Part shown: positions 53,542-64,000 of the stretch, piece by piece
How the letters are laid out: each line of letters opens with the position of its first letter
How positions within the stretch are numbered: the stretch's first letter is position 1
From: Blepharisma stoltei
Lineage: Eukaryota > Ciliophora > Heterotrichea > Heterotrichida > Blepharismidae
Assembly: GCA_914767885.1 (NCBI GenBank)
Contig: CAJZBQ010000055.1
Span: forward strand, 62,001 to 126,000
Reading direction: 5' to 3'
DNA length: 64,000 nucleotides
The notes under the pieces: generated by a model
The model's input: the letters and a program-made list of their open reading frames with translations, nothing else
What the model was told of the DNA's origin: nothing
Databases searched by the model: none
Position numbers and translations under genes: made by a program

Positions 53542-55466
53542 ATGGATACCAGATCAAAAACACCGATTTATGCTACTCAACTGAAGAAAAAAGACTTTTA
53601 TCTTCTAAAGCTAGCCTAAGCCTTTTTACTGCCACATCATCAGTAAAAAACATAAAGCTATTTATTGCCAAAGTACTTGAAAGAGATATTCCTAGCTCCC
53701 CTTTGACTAGTTAGTAAGCAAATTCATAAAATCTCAGCAATTTTCAAACAATAAAGAAACATGAAAATTCTGTCAAAAATATAATAGTTTCAAAAAATGG
53801 TGAATTTTGACTTATAAGTAGTTTTAAAGATACAATACTGTGAGATGTAAGCAAAAAAACTCAGCTCTTTTCATTTGATTTTTCATGTGAGAGTGCTGCC
53901 TTTTCACCATGCAAAAATTTAATCGTTCTTATGAGTTATAGAAGTAAGAGATTTATTAATTGAGATGGAAAATCGGTAAAATTATGTGAAAAAGAAGATA
54001 AAGCTTTGAACATTGAAAATCATTTATATAGTGTGAAATTTTCTCCATGTGGAAAATATATAGCTTTTAGAGGTATAAATTTTATTGAATTGAATGATTC
54101 AGTTAATTATAATATTTATAAAAGGTGAGAAACAAACACTATAGGTTCGATGACATTTACTAAATGCGGAAAATTTATCATTTTTGGGATTCGTAATTGG
54201 ATTAAGCAGATATCAGTCGAGAATGGAAGATGCGATAATATATTCAAAATAGATGATGCACCAACTATTCTTGAATTTTCTCCAAATTATAAATATTTAT
54301 GCTGCAATGGCGATTTTCTTTACATAATAAACTTTGAAACTAAAGAGTTAATATTTAGAGAAAACTGGAATCGATTAAATTTTCGTGGATTGATTTGTTG
54401 GTTGTCATGTGAAGATAAAATGGCAATTGCCGATTGAAGTGGATTGCGTTTATTTGATGTTGAAAAACAAGCAATTATCGGTCAAATAAGACTAAACTTC
54501 AGCATCTTTAAATCTATTTGCTATTCTGATAAACATAGAAGTGTATTGGTAAATTATAAAGATGGACGATTGAGACTATGAGACTTGGAAAGCCAAAAAG
54601 ACCAAAAGCAAATTGATGTAATTGAAAATTATGTGATTGCAGTTGCATTCTCTCGGTGTGAGCAGTATTTATATAGAGTTACGAATGAGTCAGCAATTGA
54701 TAAGTACAATATAGACAGTAAATCCTTTGAAACAATAATTAAAGGTAATAAAAAGAAAAAAATCTCTTGTGCTGCGTTTTCTAATTGCAAAACATATTGT
54801 GCTCTAGGGCTTGATGGTAACTCAATAGAATTATGAAATCTTGATACAAGGCAGCTATACATAGCTTTTAAAGAAGGCACCAAATTTATTCATTCATTGG
54901 CTTTTTCTTCATCAGGAGTATTTTTATTTTCAGTACATAATTTTTCTATTATTATATGAAACCTTGAGCAAAGAAAATCCATGGCAAAGCTTGAACATGA
55001 TACAAAGATTTTAGCCGTTTCTCCTAACGAAAAATATTTTGCATCGTCGCATAACGAAGTTACACTTATATGAAAAAATGACCGTCACTATAATATGATT
55101 AACCACTTGCAGCATAATCTTTGGTGAGTAACTGCATTAGCGTTTTCTAATTGTAGCAATTTTTTGTTTACAGGGAATGCTAAAGGATATATTATTATGT
55201 GGGATTTTATAAATAAGAAAAAATTAAAAGAATTTTCTGATGATAAGACATCTATATGATACTTAATTATTACTCCTAGAGGCTTAATAGCAGGAATGAG
55301 TACCCAAATAGTGTTGTGGGATGACAAAACTAGTGAAAAAATTAATGAAATTGAAATAAAACTCGAAGGCGTGAATAATTTTGCGACGACAAAGTCTGGG
55401 GATTGAATTGCTTTCGGAAGTTTGCATAATACTGTTAAGATGTGTAGGCTATTAGAAAAAAATTAA
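53542..55466 (+). pseudogene. Array copy 2: broken 5' end, intact WD40-like part
   Basis: The 5' segment (MDTRSKTPIYATQ) matches copy 1 but has a one-base deletion and then stops near 53715-53730. The pentapeptide domain is missing. From 53736 a frame of 576 codons is open with TGA as Trp (SNFQTIKKHENSVKNIIVSK... to LLEKN and TAA 55464), nearly identical to copy 1 between about 52390 and 52660. An unrecognised IES could still repair the start; otherwise this is a 5'-deleted gene copy. Confidence 0.6.
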
Positions 55467-55545
55467 GTTTATTAAGATGCTTTCTTTGAAGACTTTAGAA
55501 ATCTATTAATATAAACATTTTATGTCACAATTAAATTAAAAATTA

Positions 55546-57089
55546 ATGAAATTTAAAATGCAACAGCAAGCAGCACATACTATTTCTCAGAAAAATAAAT
55601 CTTTCCTTGGTCTAGAGGTAAAATTTAGCATACTAGCTTCATCTATCTCTAAAAAACATGTGAAATTATTTATTGCTAGAGTCATCATAAGAAGTATTCC
55701 TAAATGAAAAAGCTTAGACTCTATAGAAATCAGCTATTTCAATAAAATCAATTTTATGCAAGATAAAGAATTAATTGATCTTCTTATTCCGTTATTATGC
55801 CCAAAAATGTATGAAGATTTATGCATTGTCATCAAATTGTCAAATAAATCTAATTCCATCAGCTTAGCTGCTGCTAATGCAATTTCTATATTAAATAGGA
55901 CAAATTTTGAATTCAGAAATTTAGATTTTAGAGGGATAAATATATCAAATTCCTGCTTATCAAAAAATGCATTTATTAACGTTAATTTTAAAGGAAGCTG
56001 TCTCAAAGGAGTAAATTTTTGCCAGTCAAAGCTATATGATTGTAATTTCAGAAATTGTGATTTTACAGAAGCTTTATTCTCTCGCTTAAAAATAATTGAA
56101 AAATTTGAAGGCTCTATTAAAAAGGTCATTATTTCTAAAGATGGAAAGCTTTTACTTTTATGCTGCGCTAGGAATACAATATTATGAGATTTAAACCTAA
56201 AAATGCAGCTTCATTCATCTAATTTTATAAGTAAGAGTGCTGCCTTTTCACCATGTGGAAATTTGATTATCTTGGTAGATGAAGGAATAAAGGTATTTAT
56301 TAAATGAGATAGAAAATTAGGGATTATCACAGAAAAAGCAAATACTAAATTAGTAAGGAGTCAAAAAATATATAACGTATGTTTTTCTCCTTGTGGAAAA
56401 TATATACTTTTTTGAGGGAGTAATTTTATTGAATTGGAAGATTCGGTTTCTTTAAATATTTATAAAAAATGAAAAGCTTATCCTTATACGTTGCTTAATT
56501 TTACTAAATGTGGTAAATATATAATTTTTGGTGATAAAGGCTGAATAAAACAGATATCAATTGAAAGCGACAGAGTTGAAAAACTTATTCATATAAGTTG
56601 AATGGCGAAAGAACTTACTTTTTCTCCGAGCCATAAGCATCTGAGCTGCAACGGTGGTATACCTTGTGAGTAACTATAACCCGATATTTGGTTACGCCTT
56701 CCCCTCCTGGAGGTTTCATTTTAAATGAAGCAGGCCAAATTGAATTTCTAAACTGAAACCGTCAGGAGAGTTAAGGCCGATCTATGCTGTGCTTGTGGTA
56801 TAATCTTTTTATAATAAAATTTGAAACTCAAGAGCTAATTTTTGCAGAAGACATGAGTCGGAAAGGCTTCAATTACTCGACTTCTTGATCACCTTATAAT
56901 GATAAAATTGTAGTTTCTGATGGAAATGGATTTTGCTTGTTTGATATAGAGAAGCAGGCTCCTGTAGCTCATATGAGAGAAAATTATAACAAAAATGACT
57001 CTATTTGTTATTCAAAATGCGGCAGATATGTTTTTATTGGTAAAAGTAATGGATTACTAAAACTATGGGATTTGGAAAACATAGGATAA
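55546..57089 (+). CDS. Pentapeptide/WD40-like repeat protein, array copy 3
   Basis: 466 aa with one IES (56658-56800) removed and TGA as Trp. N-terminal domain (VKLFIARVIIRSIPKW), pentapeptide-like block (NLDFRGINISNSCLSKN, VNFCQSKLYDCNFRNCDF), then about five WD40-like blades. It stops at TAA 57087, whereas copies 1 and 2 continue for about 250 residues; sequence just after still resembles them (PGLIDVI). The copy is therefore C-terminally truncated, possibly recently. Confidence 0.75.
56658..56800. mobile_element. 143-bp IES in array copy 3
   Basis: TAs at 56658 and 56801, within a GTGGTATA-like repeat at both edges. Removal gives SCNGGNLFIIKFETQEL, aligned with CCNGDFLYIINFETKEL in copies 1 and 2, which lack the element. 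GC content is higher than in the host gene. The paralogue comparison makes this the best-controlled IES here. Confidence 0.9.
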
Positions 57090-57160
57090 AAAAAGCCTGG
57101 GCTGATTGATGTTATTATAATTTCATTTACAGTGAATAAAATCACAATCTAATTAAATAT

Positions 57161-57596
57161 TACTGACTCCCCCCCCTTTAAATTGAAACAAAAAATTTTG
57201 TTTCAATTTAAAGGGGGGTTAAGAAAATTTTTTTATAAAAAAATTTATATATAAAAATTTTTTCAGAGATAAAATTTTATAGAAAATAAATTATATAAAT
57301 TTAAAGAATTTCATGAAAAATTAATTCATAAATTTCTCAATCTCAAAGTGTAAACTTTCTGAAATGGTATTCTTCTAACTCTCCCCATAACAATTGGACA
57401 AAATAGAGTTTAATTTCTAAATCTTATATGTTTGAAGCATATTAAATAGGGTATTAACGTATTTTAATATAAAATAATGATTTTTACTATAATAAAATTT
57501 TGTTTCATTTAAAGGGGGGGTAATTTCCCAAAAAAGTAGGAATTTTACCTATATTTTGCTTCAATTTAAAAGGGGGGGGGAGTGAGAAAAAAAGTA
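57161..57596. mobile_element. MITE-like element, ccccctttaaattgaaac family
   Basis: The left end is a foldback: TACTGACTCCCCCCCCTTTAA...ATTGAAACA, then its inverse to about 57222. The right end carries the motif twice in inverted orientation (about 57500-57523 and 57565-57586), closing AGGGGGGGGGGAGTGAG. This is the mirror of the one-sided foldback seen in the ctccgtgagtgaac family. Confidence 0.75.
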
Positions 57597-58371
57597 GATG
57601 AGAATATTTATTGATCTTGATGACATATTTATCATGGTTAAAAATTTAATTTCGGAAAAAGCGAGTGATAGCTGTGAATTTATACTGCCGTTTTAGTCTA
57701 AAATTCTAGAGAAAAGGCTTAAATAGAAATAAGCTTCAAGCTATATGAACAGACAACTACTGCTTATCTACTCTAAAAGATGAATCTTTGGTTAAAATCA
57801 AGCTAAGCAATTACAGAAATATTCTATTCCTTGATGGAATGAGAAAATAAAACAAAATGTATTCTTGGTTGGTCCATGAAAGCCTTATATCAAGAATATG
57901 CATTCATTCAATTATGAAATTCCCCATTCAAGATAGAGTAAGCAGACTTAACGGGTAGGGCTTAACCCTTAATTAAAAGATTAAGTTTGCTTTTTTTCTT
58001 CTATTTTATTTTTTATCAGATTTATTCCCGTCAGAATTCATATTCATTCCATCTATAGCGTATTAGCAGTTCAGTTCGGCATTTTACAAATTCAAGGAGC
58101 TATACTTTCAGACTTCGAGCAGATCCAAGCCATAGAAAAATGTTCTTTAGCGAAGAGATATAAATGGATTTCTCGCGATTGAATTTCGGTTTGACTATTA
58201 GAGTTTTGTGTAATTTTTAGAAAAAGCCTACTTAAAATTGATAAAATTCCTTTATTATTTTTAAAATTGTTTAAAATATTAAGTTTAGCAATTGAACCCA
58301 TTCAGAAACCATCAAATCTTTCTTTTAAAAAATATGCTTATTTTATTTCAATAATTAAATTATTAAATTTG
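57597..58371. other. Intergenic stretch with a weak open frame
   Basis: No confident gene. On the minus strand, about 58047-58340 is open if TGA is Trp (FWMGSIAKLNILNNFKNNKG... EHFSMAWICSKSESIAPW), which could be a small gene or a fragment. Confidence 0.35.
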
Positions 58372-59683
58372 TTATTGAAGACTTGCTTTGATTAAAGTAA
58401 TCATCATTTGCCTCCTATATGTGTCTATAGAAGACTGGCTTGTAGCAAGCTGCTTTCCAATTGCTAGAGATTCTGCAATATTACATATAATAACCCCACT
58501 ATCAACTCCACTTCCTCTAAAGCACTCACTCCCAGTTTAAATTAAAAAAAAAAAAACCTGTTTTATATTTTATTAAAAAAATAAATTGAACACAATATTT
58601 TTGAACTTTAATATTTTGTGGATAATTAATTTAAAATTTATTCGATTTAGTATGAAAAATGTTTAAATAATATTTTATATGCACTTTTGCCATTAAATTA
58701 GGTCAAAACTTATTTTATAGGAATTTTTGAAAAAATATGTTTAAAATAACTAAAAAATAAATATTTTGTATTTTTTCCTAATTAAAAGGAGATGAGTCAG
58801 AAGCTCTGTACTTATATTCCGGTATGTGTTCAGTCGTCAGTTTTTGAGCTCTTACTGCTCTGTGAATAAATTTATTTATAACTTTTGTAAAAATTTCAGT
58901 ATCTGTGACATTTGTAAACGGATCAAAATACGTAATTGTATTTAAATTCATATTCACTACTAGAAGTGACCAATAATTTGTGTATACCGGGAACATCAAT
59001 AAATCATAGTTCAAAATATTAACTTTCGGTTGAATAATTGATCTCCCTTTAAGAATTAAAGCTTCTGAGAATTGGGAATCTGCAACCATCACCTTTGCAG
59101 CTACTTTGTTATAATTCAATAAATTGCGGTTCATTTGTACAATAATCGACATATAGCAGTTAAGGATTTCTTCGCTAATGTTAAACCCTTCCCTGAATAT
59201 TAAGAATTTGTCTGAGAGGATTTTTCTGTGGCCAATTTTAAATACTTTTCTTTCTTCACCAAACCTTGGGTCAAAAATCCAAAGAAAAGCGTCTTTAATT
59301 TTCCCCAGCTCAATTGAGTTGATTTTATTTGAAGGTTCCAGCTCTCTAAGTCTTTGGATTATTTCATGCTCAAGCTCTGAGTATTGTGGCTCATCATGAA
59401 CAGAAGGAGTTGGAGAGCTGAAAAGGATCTCTGCACAGCACCCTAATTTAAATTTCGACAAATTTCCTTGTGTTAAGTTGCTTTTGTTTGCACCTTTTCT
59501 TAAGAAGGTGGGCAAAAGATTGGATTTTTGGTTTTGCTTGCTGAAAATTCGAGAGTAGGCAGAAGAGTGGCAAGGAAGAGACATCATTGCATCACTATCT
59601 GAGTCTACTAATGATCGGACAGAAGCGTCGTTATCACTAGAGTTACCCTTTGGGTACCACTTCATTGCAGATACTGAACGCAT
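58372..59683 (-). CDS. ULP1-type (C48) cysteine-peptidase homologue with substituted catalytic residues
   Basis: 348 aa after removing a 265-bp IES. The C-terminal half has the ULP1 fold pattern: LLMFPVYTNYWSLLVVNMN followed by TITYFDPF, then after the IES PFRGSGVDSGVIICNIAESL. In active members these are (N)HW, (Y)(F/Y)D and NG.DCG. Here the His position is Tyr (NYW) and the nucleophile Cys is Ser (DSG), while Asp is kept. A low-complexity Ser-rich N-terminus precedes it. It is probably an inactive SUMO/ubiquitin-like-binding protein by analogy with pseudo-peptidases. Confidence 0.75.
58518..58782. mobile_element. IES in the ULP1-like gene
   Basis: 265 bp between TAs at 58518 and 58783. AGCACTCACTCCCAGTTTAAATTA at the left edge and AATTAAAAGGAGATGAG around the right edge are imperfect inverted repeats. 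The interior is AT-rich. Removal joins DSSPF to RGSGVDSG, completing the conserved peptidase segment. Confidence 0.8.
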
Positions 59684-59822
59684 ATATATTTATTTTAAGA
59701 TTTCATTATCAGGTGTAAAAAATTAATTTTAGAAAATATCAATAACTAATAGTTAGGAATAATTATGACCTTAATTTTAGATAAAATGGTCAGGTTTATT
59801 TTGTTATCTAATCTTTAATATA

Positions 59823-62800
59823 ATGTCGAACTCTGATCATAAACGTCAAAAATTGAGAGTTTTATTGGACGACCCATATCTCGAAAACTTTAGCAGTCAT
59901 ATAAAATCCCGATACGAACACTACCTATCCAAAAAACAAGAAATCGAAAATACTGAGGGATCTCTTTTGCAATTCGCCTTAGGTTACAATATTTTCGGAA
60001 TCCACAAAACCCCTACAGGAATCATGTATAAAGAATGAGCTCCAGATGCCGTTCTAGTCTGTCTATTTGGAGATTTCAATAATTGGCAACGAAATCAATA
60101 TATAGGAAAACGTGATCAATATGGTGTATGGACTATTTTTATTCCCAACGAAAATAATCATTGTCCTATGCATGGCCAGAAATTAAAAGCTGGGCTGAAA
60201 TTGAAAGACGGTAAATGGGTAGATAGAATTCCTGCCTGGGCAACTTATTGTGTTCAAGACGAAGCTTCTAAAGGTTTTGATGCTGTCTTTTGGGATCCTG
60301 ATGAGCCTTATAAATGGCAACATCCCCGACCAGAAACATTAAGAGCTTTAAAAATCTATGAAGCTCATATAGGAATGAGCTCTGAGCATGGAATTATAAA
60401 TACTTACAATGATTTCACTGAAAATGTGCTACCAAAAATAGTGGAAACTGGGTATAATGCAATACAACTTATGGCAATTATGGAGCATTCTTATTATGGG
60501 AGTTTTGGATACCATGTGACGAATTTTTTTGCAGTCAGCAGTCGATATGGAACCCCAGATGAGCTAAAACGCTTGGTAGATACAGCACATTCATATGGAG
60601 TTTATGTATTTTTGGATTTAATACATAGCCATGCTAGTTCAAATGTTTTGGATGGTATAAATCGATTTGATGGGTCAGACCATTACTATTTTCATGCAGG
60701 AAGAAAAGGGAGACATGAACTGTGGGATTCAAGATTATTTAATTATAAAAACTGGGAAACCTTAATCCACTTTTAAGATTAGCAACACTTTTCTGCTCTC
60801 TATTAAAAGGAGATTAGTTTTTTTTAATTTTTGTGTTAGTAAAGAAAATCTCATTTAATTTATATAAAATATTTTAATAAAACAATTTATATAAAAAATA
60901 TTTTTGATCTCTCGTAAAAGAGTTTAATTTCTAAAAATTGGCATTGCTCCAATCTATTGTCACTCTTAAAGGAGCGAATTAAGATTTTTATTATCCAATC
61001 TTCGATGGTATATAGATGAATATCATTTTGATGGTTTCAGATTTGATGGAGTTACTTCAATGCTCTATAAACATCATGGGATAAGATTTTCTTTTTCAGG
61101 CGACTATCATGAATATTTCAATGAAAACATGGTTGACGCTGATGCTCATACATATAAATGCTAATAAGATTAGGCTTGTTCAAGCCCAGATTCTTGTGGT
61201 CTTGGCTTGAATGACAGCTCTAAATAGTAGGTAAGACTGCCTAGCTGTCAAACTATCCATGTTCCCAAGTCCCTTAGGACCTCTCTGCCCACACCAGCCT
61301 CAGTTTGGATCACTTCTCTTGACGCTAAAACTTCAAAAAGGTGTAAATTTCTCTCATCGAGTTCAGCTGTAGGACCTTGGATCTCCCTAACTGCCATTTA
61401 AATTTGTGCTCATAAATATAGGCAATGCCTTTGAGTAGCGCGCTAGCGCCCGAGGCTTCCCGACGAAGTCTGGACGGTGATTTGACCAACATCAGCTGGT
61501 CAAACCACCGCCCAGACTTCGTCGGGAAGCCTCGGGCGCTAGCGCACTACTGAAAGGCATTGCCTATATATTATGCTTGCCAATGACTTAATTCACAAGC
61601 TAAATCCGAACGCAATTACTATAGCAGAAGATGTGTCAGGGATGCCTACACTTGGAAGACCAATCCCAGATGGAGGGTTTGGGTTTGATTACAGACTTAA
61701 TATGTCAGTACCTGATAAATGGATAAAATTATTAAAAGAAGAAAAAGACGATCACTGAAATATGGGAGACATAGTATTTACTCTCACAAATAGAAGGTGG
61801 AATGAAAAATGTATCGCTTATGCTGAAAGCCATGACCAAAGTATCGTAGGGGATAACACAATTGCTATGAAGCTATTTGGACCTGAGATTTATACAAATA
61901 TGTCAATAGAAACTGAATATACGCTTGGAATTGATAGAGGAATTGCTCTTCATAAATTAATTAGGCTTATAACTCACGCGATGGGAGGAGAAGGATATTT
62001 AAATTTTATGGGGAATGAGTTTGGACATCCTGAATGGGTTGATTTTCCAAGAGAAGGAAATGGATGGTCTTACCATTACTGCCGCCGACAATGACATTTG
62101 AGAGACGACCCTCATCTTTATTATCATTATTTATGGGAATTCGACCGTGCTATGAATTTCTTACTCCCTTTTAAGTGTGAGTATATTTTTTAGATTTTAA
62201 AAAATCCCGATTTGTGACTGTTTAAAAAGAAAATCTAAAATAATTTAATTTCTATAAAAATTTTATATTTAAAAATTTATCTTTTTTCTGCTCGCAAAGT
62301 GTGCTTAATTTAATCTTAAAGGAGGGAGCTAGAAGAAGAAGTTCATTGGCTTACTTCTGATGAGCAGTACTATACTGTTCATGAAAAAGACAAAATCATC
62401 ACTTTTGAGCGAGGAAGCAGGCTTTTTGTATTCAATTTTCATCCTACACACAGTTTTGAGCATTATAGAATTGGAACTAAATGGCCATATGAGCATATAA
62501 TTGAAATGGATACTGATGAAAGAAAGTTTTATGGTCATGGAAGGCTTCAACATGGACATGAAAATCCTTTCCCTATTATGAAGACTTCTTGGAACGGCAG
62601 ACCAAATTATATCCAGATGTACTTACCGAGCAGAACTGGTATTGTTGTAAAACCCTTAATAAATGATGAAGAAAGGTTTAAATATGGACTAAAAACTGTG
62701 CAAGAGCTAAAAGAAATTGAAGCTAAAAATGAAAAAGAGAGGAGCTATGAAGCGTTAGTAACGGCAACTGTCGATATCTTAATTTTAGATGAAAAAGAAG

Positions 62801-62859
62801 AAAAAATCAGAATTAAAACAAAAGAAATCGAGCCAAAAGAGAAAGCTGAGACTTTATAA
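59823..62859 (+). CDS. GBE1: 1,4-alpha-glucan (glycogen) branching enzyme, GH13_8, split by three IESs
   Basis: 745 aa after removing IESs at 60763, 61153 and 62162. An N-terminal CBM48 domain ([18 protein letters not shown]) is followed by the GH13 barrel: [19 protein letters not shown] with the nucleophile Asp, AEDVSGMP with the catalytic Glu, and [11 protein letters not shown] with the third acidic residue region. [20 protein letters not shown] is a branching-enzyme signature. The tail (about 690-745) is charged and extra to the family. TGA is Trp at several sites (KEWAPDA, DDHWNMG, RRQWHLR). Makes alpha-1,6 branches in storage polysaccharide. Confidence 0.96.
60763..60979. mobile_element. 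IES 1 in branching enzyme, 217 bp
   Basis: Between TAs at 60763 and 60980. Left end TAATCCACTTTTAAGATTAG, right end CACTCTTAAAGGAGCGAATTA, an imperfect inverted repeat. AT-rich inside. Removal gives [18 protein letters not shown], the family sequence. Confidence 0.93.
61153..61566. mobile_element. IES 2 in branching enzyme, composite, 414 bp
   Basis: Flanked by a TATA repeat (61153 and 61567). The left 265 bp is moderately GC-rich unique sequence with a short inverted repeat (GGCTTGTTCAAGCC); the right 150 bp is a near-perfect palindrome. Removal gives [16 protein letters not shown] in frame. Confidence 0.92.
61418..61568. repeat. Long perfect palindrome inside IES 2
   Basis: Arms of about 60 bp (TATAGGCAATGCCTTTGAGTAG... 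and its inverse ...CTACTGAAAGGCATTGCCTATA) surround a short loop near GACCAACATCAGCTGGTC. GC-rich core GCGCTAGCGCCCGAGGCTTC. The arms end in TATA, so it may be a separate foldback element inserted next to, or into, an older IES. Confidence 0.9.
62162..62329. mobile_element. IES 3 in branching enzyme, 168 bp
   Basis: Between TAs at 62162 and 62330. Left end TACTCCCTTTTAAGTGTGAG, right end CTTAAAGGAGGGAGCTA, a clear inverted repeat. AT-rich inside. Removal gives [18 protein letters not shown], the family sequence. Confidence 0.93.
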
Positions 62860-62903
62860 AGAGCAATAAGATTAAATTAAAATAAAATACTGCTATATTA
62901 AAG

Positions 62904-64000
62904 ATGGATGCAGCACTCTCTGAATCTGGACTATTTCCCCAATATTTGGTTACAGCTGATAGAAATCCAGAAAAAGAAAAAGTTCCTTATAGAGACAGTG
63001 AAATACCGAAAACTCAAAGAAAATCTGTAATCAATCGCATTTTAAGCAATAAAGAAAAACGAATGCCTATATCTGTTGATAAAGTTGGAAATATACTAAC
63101 CCCATCAGAATTATTGGAAAAATGCCTATTTTTGGGAAAATTAACACCCTTTAAGAGCGAGTTAAAATTTTATTATTTATAATTTTTGTATAAAACATTT
63201 TAAATCTAATTCTATAAAATTTTTAAATATAAATTTCTAAATAGATTAAATTTTTCTTTACAAGCAGGGACTCTTAAGAAAAAAAAATATTTAAGATAGG
63301 GGTGGGGTGTAAGGGCCGGAAGAGTTGTTAGGCTAAATTCTCCTACTAAAGGCTATGAACTTACAAAAAGCGTTAACGATGTAAATTCTGAAGAAAAAAG
63401 AAGTAAAAGTCCAAGAGAAAATAGTGTTTTAATGCCTGAAGAGGTAAAAATTGATACAATCACGAATTTCCTTCAAAAAACGTCTGAGTTGAGAAAAAAG
63501 AGCAGAGTTCCTGAAGTTGATTTAATGAAGAAGCAAGAATCTATAGAAGAAGAAAAAGAAGAAATAATAAAAGCTATAAATATACCTCCTCCAAAGCTGG
63601 ATCATTTAAGAAGATCAGTCTCAGTTGCATGTATTAGTAAAATCAAACAAAGAAGCCACAGCAAAACTACAAGCTCAGGGTTAGAATCAGCTGTTTCTTT
63701 TAGTAAAACTGAGAAATTGGATTTAAATCAGTTCAAAAAGGAAAATGAAAAGATAAGAAGATCGTCAACCGGAAATTTTATGAAGCCAACATTTTCATCA
63801 ACTTTGGCTTATGCAAAATTAAAAGAGAGATTACTGCCGCAAATTGGAAGAACGCTATCTAAAGAAGAATTAATTGGCAAATTGTCGCAAACAATGCCTA
63901 AGAAAAAGGGTTATTCAAGAATGAAATCGATAGAGTTATTGAGAACTTTGAAAATGGTTCGTGTTTATAAAGGCGAGAACGATAAAATTTTTGAAGAAAA
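62904..64000 (+). CDS. Basic Ser-rich protein, continues past the window
   Basis: After removal of a 168-bp IES the frame is open to the right edge (309 codons visible). The sequence is charged, Ser/Lys-rich and probably disordered, with repeated short blocks (SVACISKIKQRSHSK, LDLNQFKKENEKIRRSS, LLPQIGRTLSKEELIGKL). No family is recognised. It starts 44 bases after the branching-enzyme stop on the same strand. Confidence 0.75.
63142..63309. mobile_element. IES in the rightmost gene, 168 bp
   Basis: Between TAs at 63142 and 63310. Left end TAACACCCTTTAAGAGCGAG; the right end contains ACTCTTAAGA and then a G-rich edge GGGGTGGGGTGTA. Removal joins FLGKL to RAGRVVRLNSPT. It has the same length as IES 3 of branching enzyme and similar AT-rich interior. 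Confidence 0.85.

Noticed and set aside
1-64000. CRISPR arrays, bacterial operons or Shine-Dalgarno sites
   Set aside because: None seen; introns, tRNA style, code use and gene families are those of a ciliate nucleus.

Overview
This window reads as germline (micronuclear) DNA of a heterotrich ciliate, most likely Blepharisma. Three independent signs support this. (1) In every recognisable gene, TGA falls in frame where tryptophan is expected, and genes end in TAA or TAG. (2) Several genes carry introns of exactly 15 nt of the form GTA...TAG. (3) Many coding regions are split by non-coding insertions bounded by TA, or by longer direct repeats containing TA, and joining the flanks at the repeat restores the reading frame. 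These are internal eliminated sequences (IESs), which are removed when the somatic macronucleus develops. The DNA is AT-rich and genes are dense on both strands. The genus is an inference from these traits.

Layout. 1-11 kb: a truncated surface-protein gene (-), a membrane-anchored pepsin-like protein lacking both catalytic aspartates, two paralogous winged-helix-like genes about 4 kb apart, a decayed copy of the surface-protein gene between them, and the 3' part of a second surface protein. 11-24 kb: striatin, tRNA-Glu(CUC), tRNA-Phe(GAA), a stretch rich in gene remnants and MITE-type IESs, a SERRATE/ARS2-like protein split over two ORFs, and a Ras-like P-loop protein. 24-36 kb: GINS subunit SLD5, small proteins, ribosomal protein eL28, two tandem coiled-coil paralogues, a kinase remnant, ferrochelatase and a TPR protein. 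36-50 kb: GH38 alpha-mannosidase with four large insertions of three kinds, a PUS1/TruA pseudouridine synthase, SKP1, an ABCA-type transporter, a tail-anchored coiled-coil protein, a protein kinase and another coiled-coil protein. 50-57 kb: a tandem array of pentapeptide/WD40-like genes in various states of decay. 58-64 kb: a ULP1-type peptidase homologue with substituted active-site residues, glycogen branching enzyme with three IESs, and a gene running off the right edge.

The most striking signal is the variety of DNA that must be excised for genes to work. It includes a MITE family with a foldback at one end (ctccgtgagtgaac family), double-palindrome foldback elements, short AT-rich IESs with an ACTCCCTTT-like end, a 48-bp mini-insertion, and three SINE-like elements with perfect 13-14 bp target-site duplications inside alpha-mannosidase and a kinase. 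The last group implies that retroposed, non-TIR elements have also become IESs. Frames and coordinates were worked out by hand. No database search was possible.
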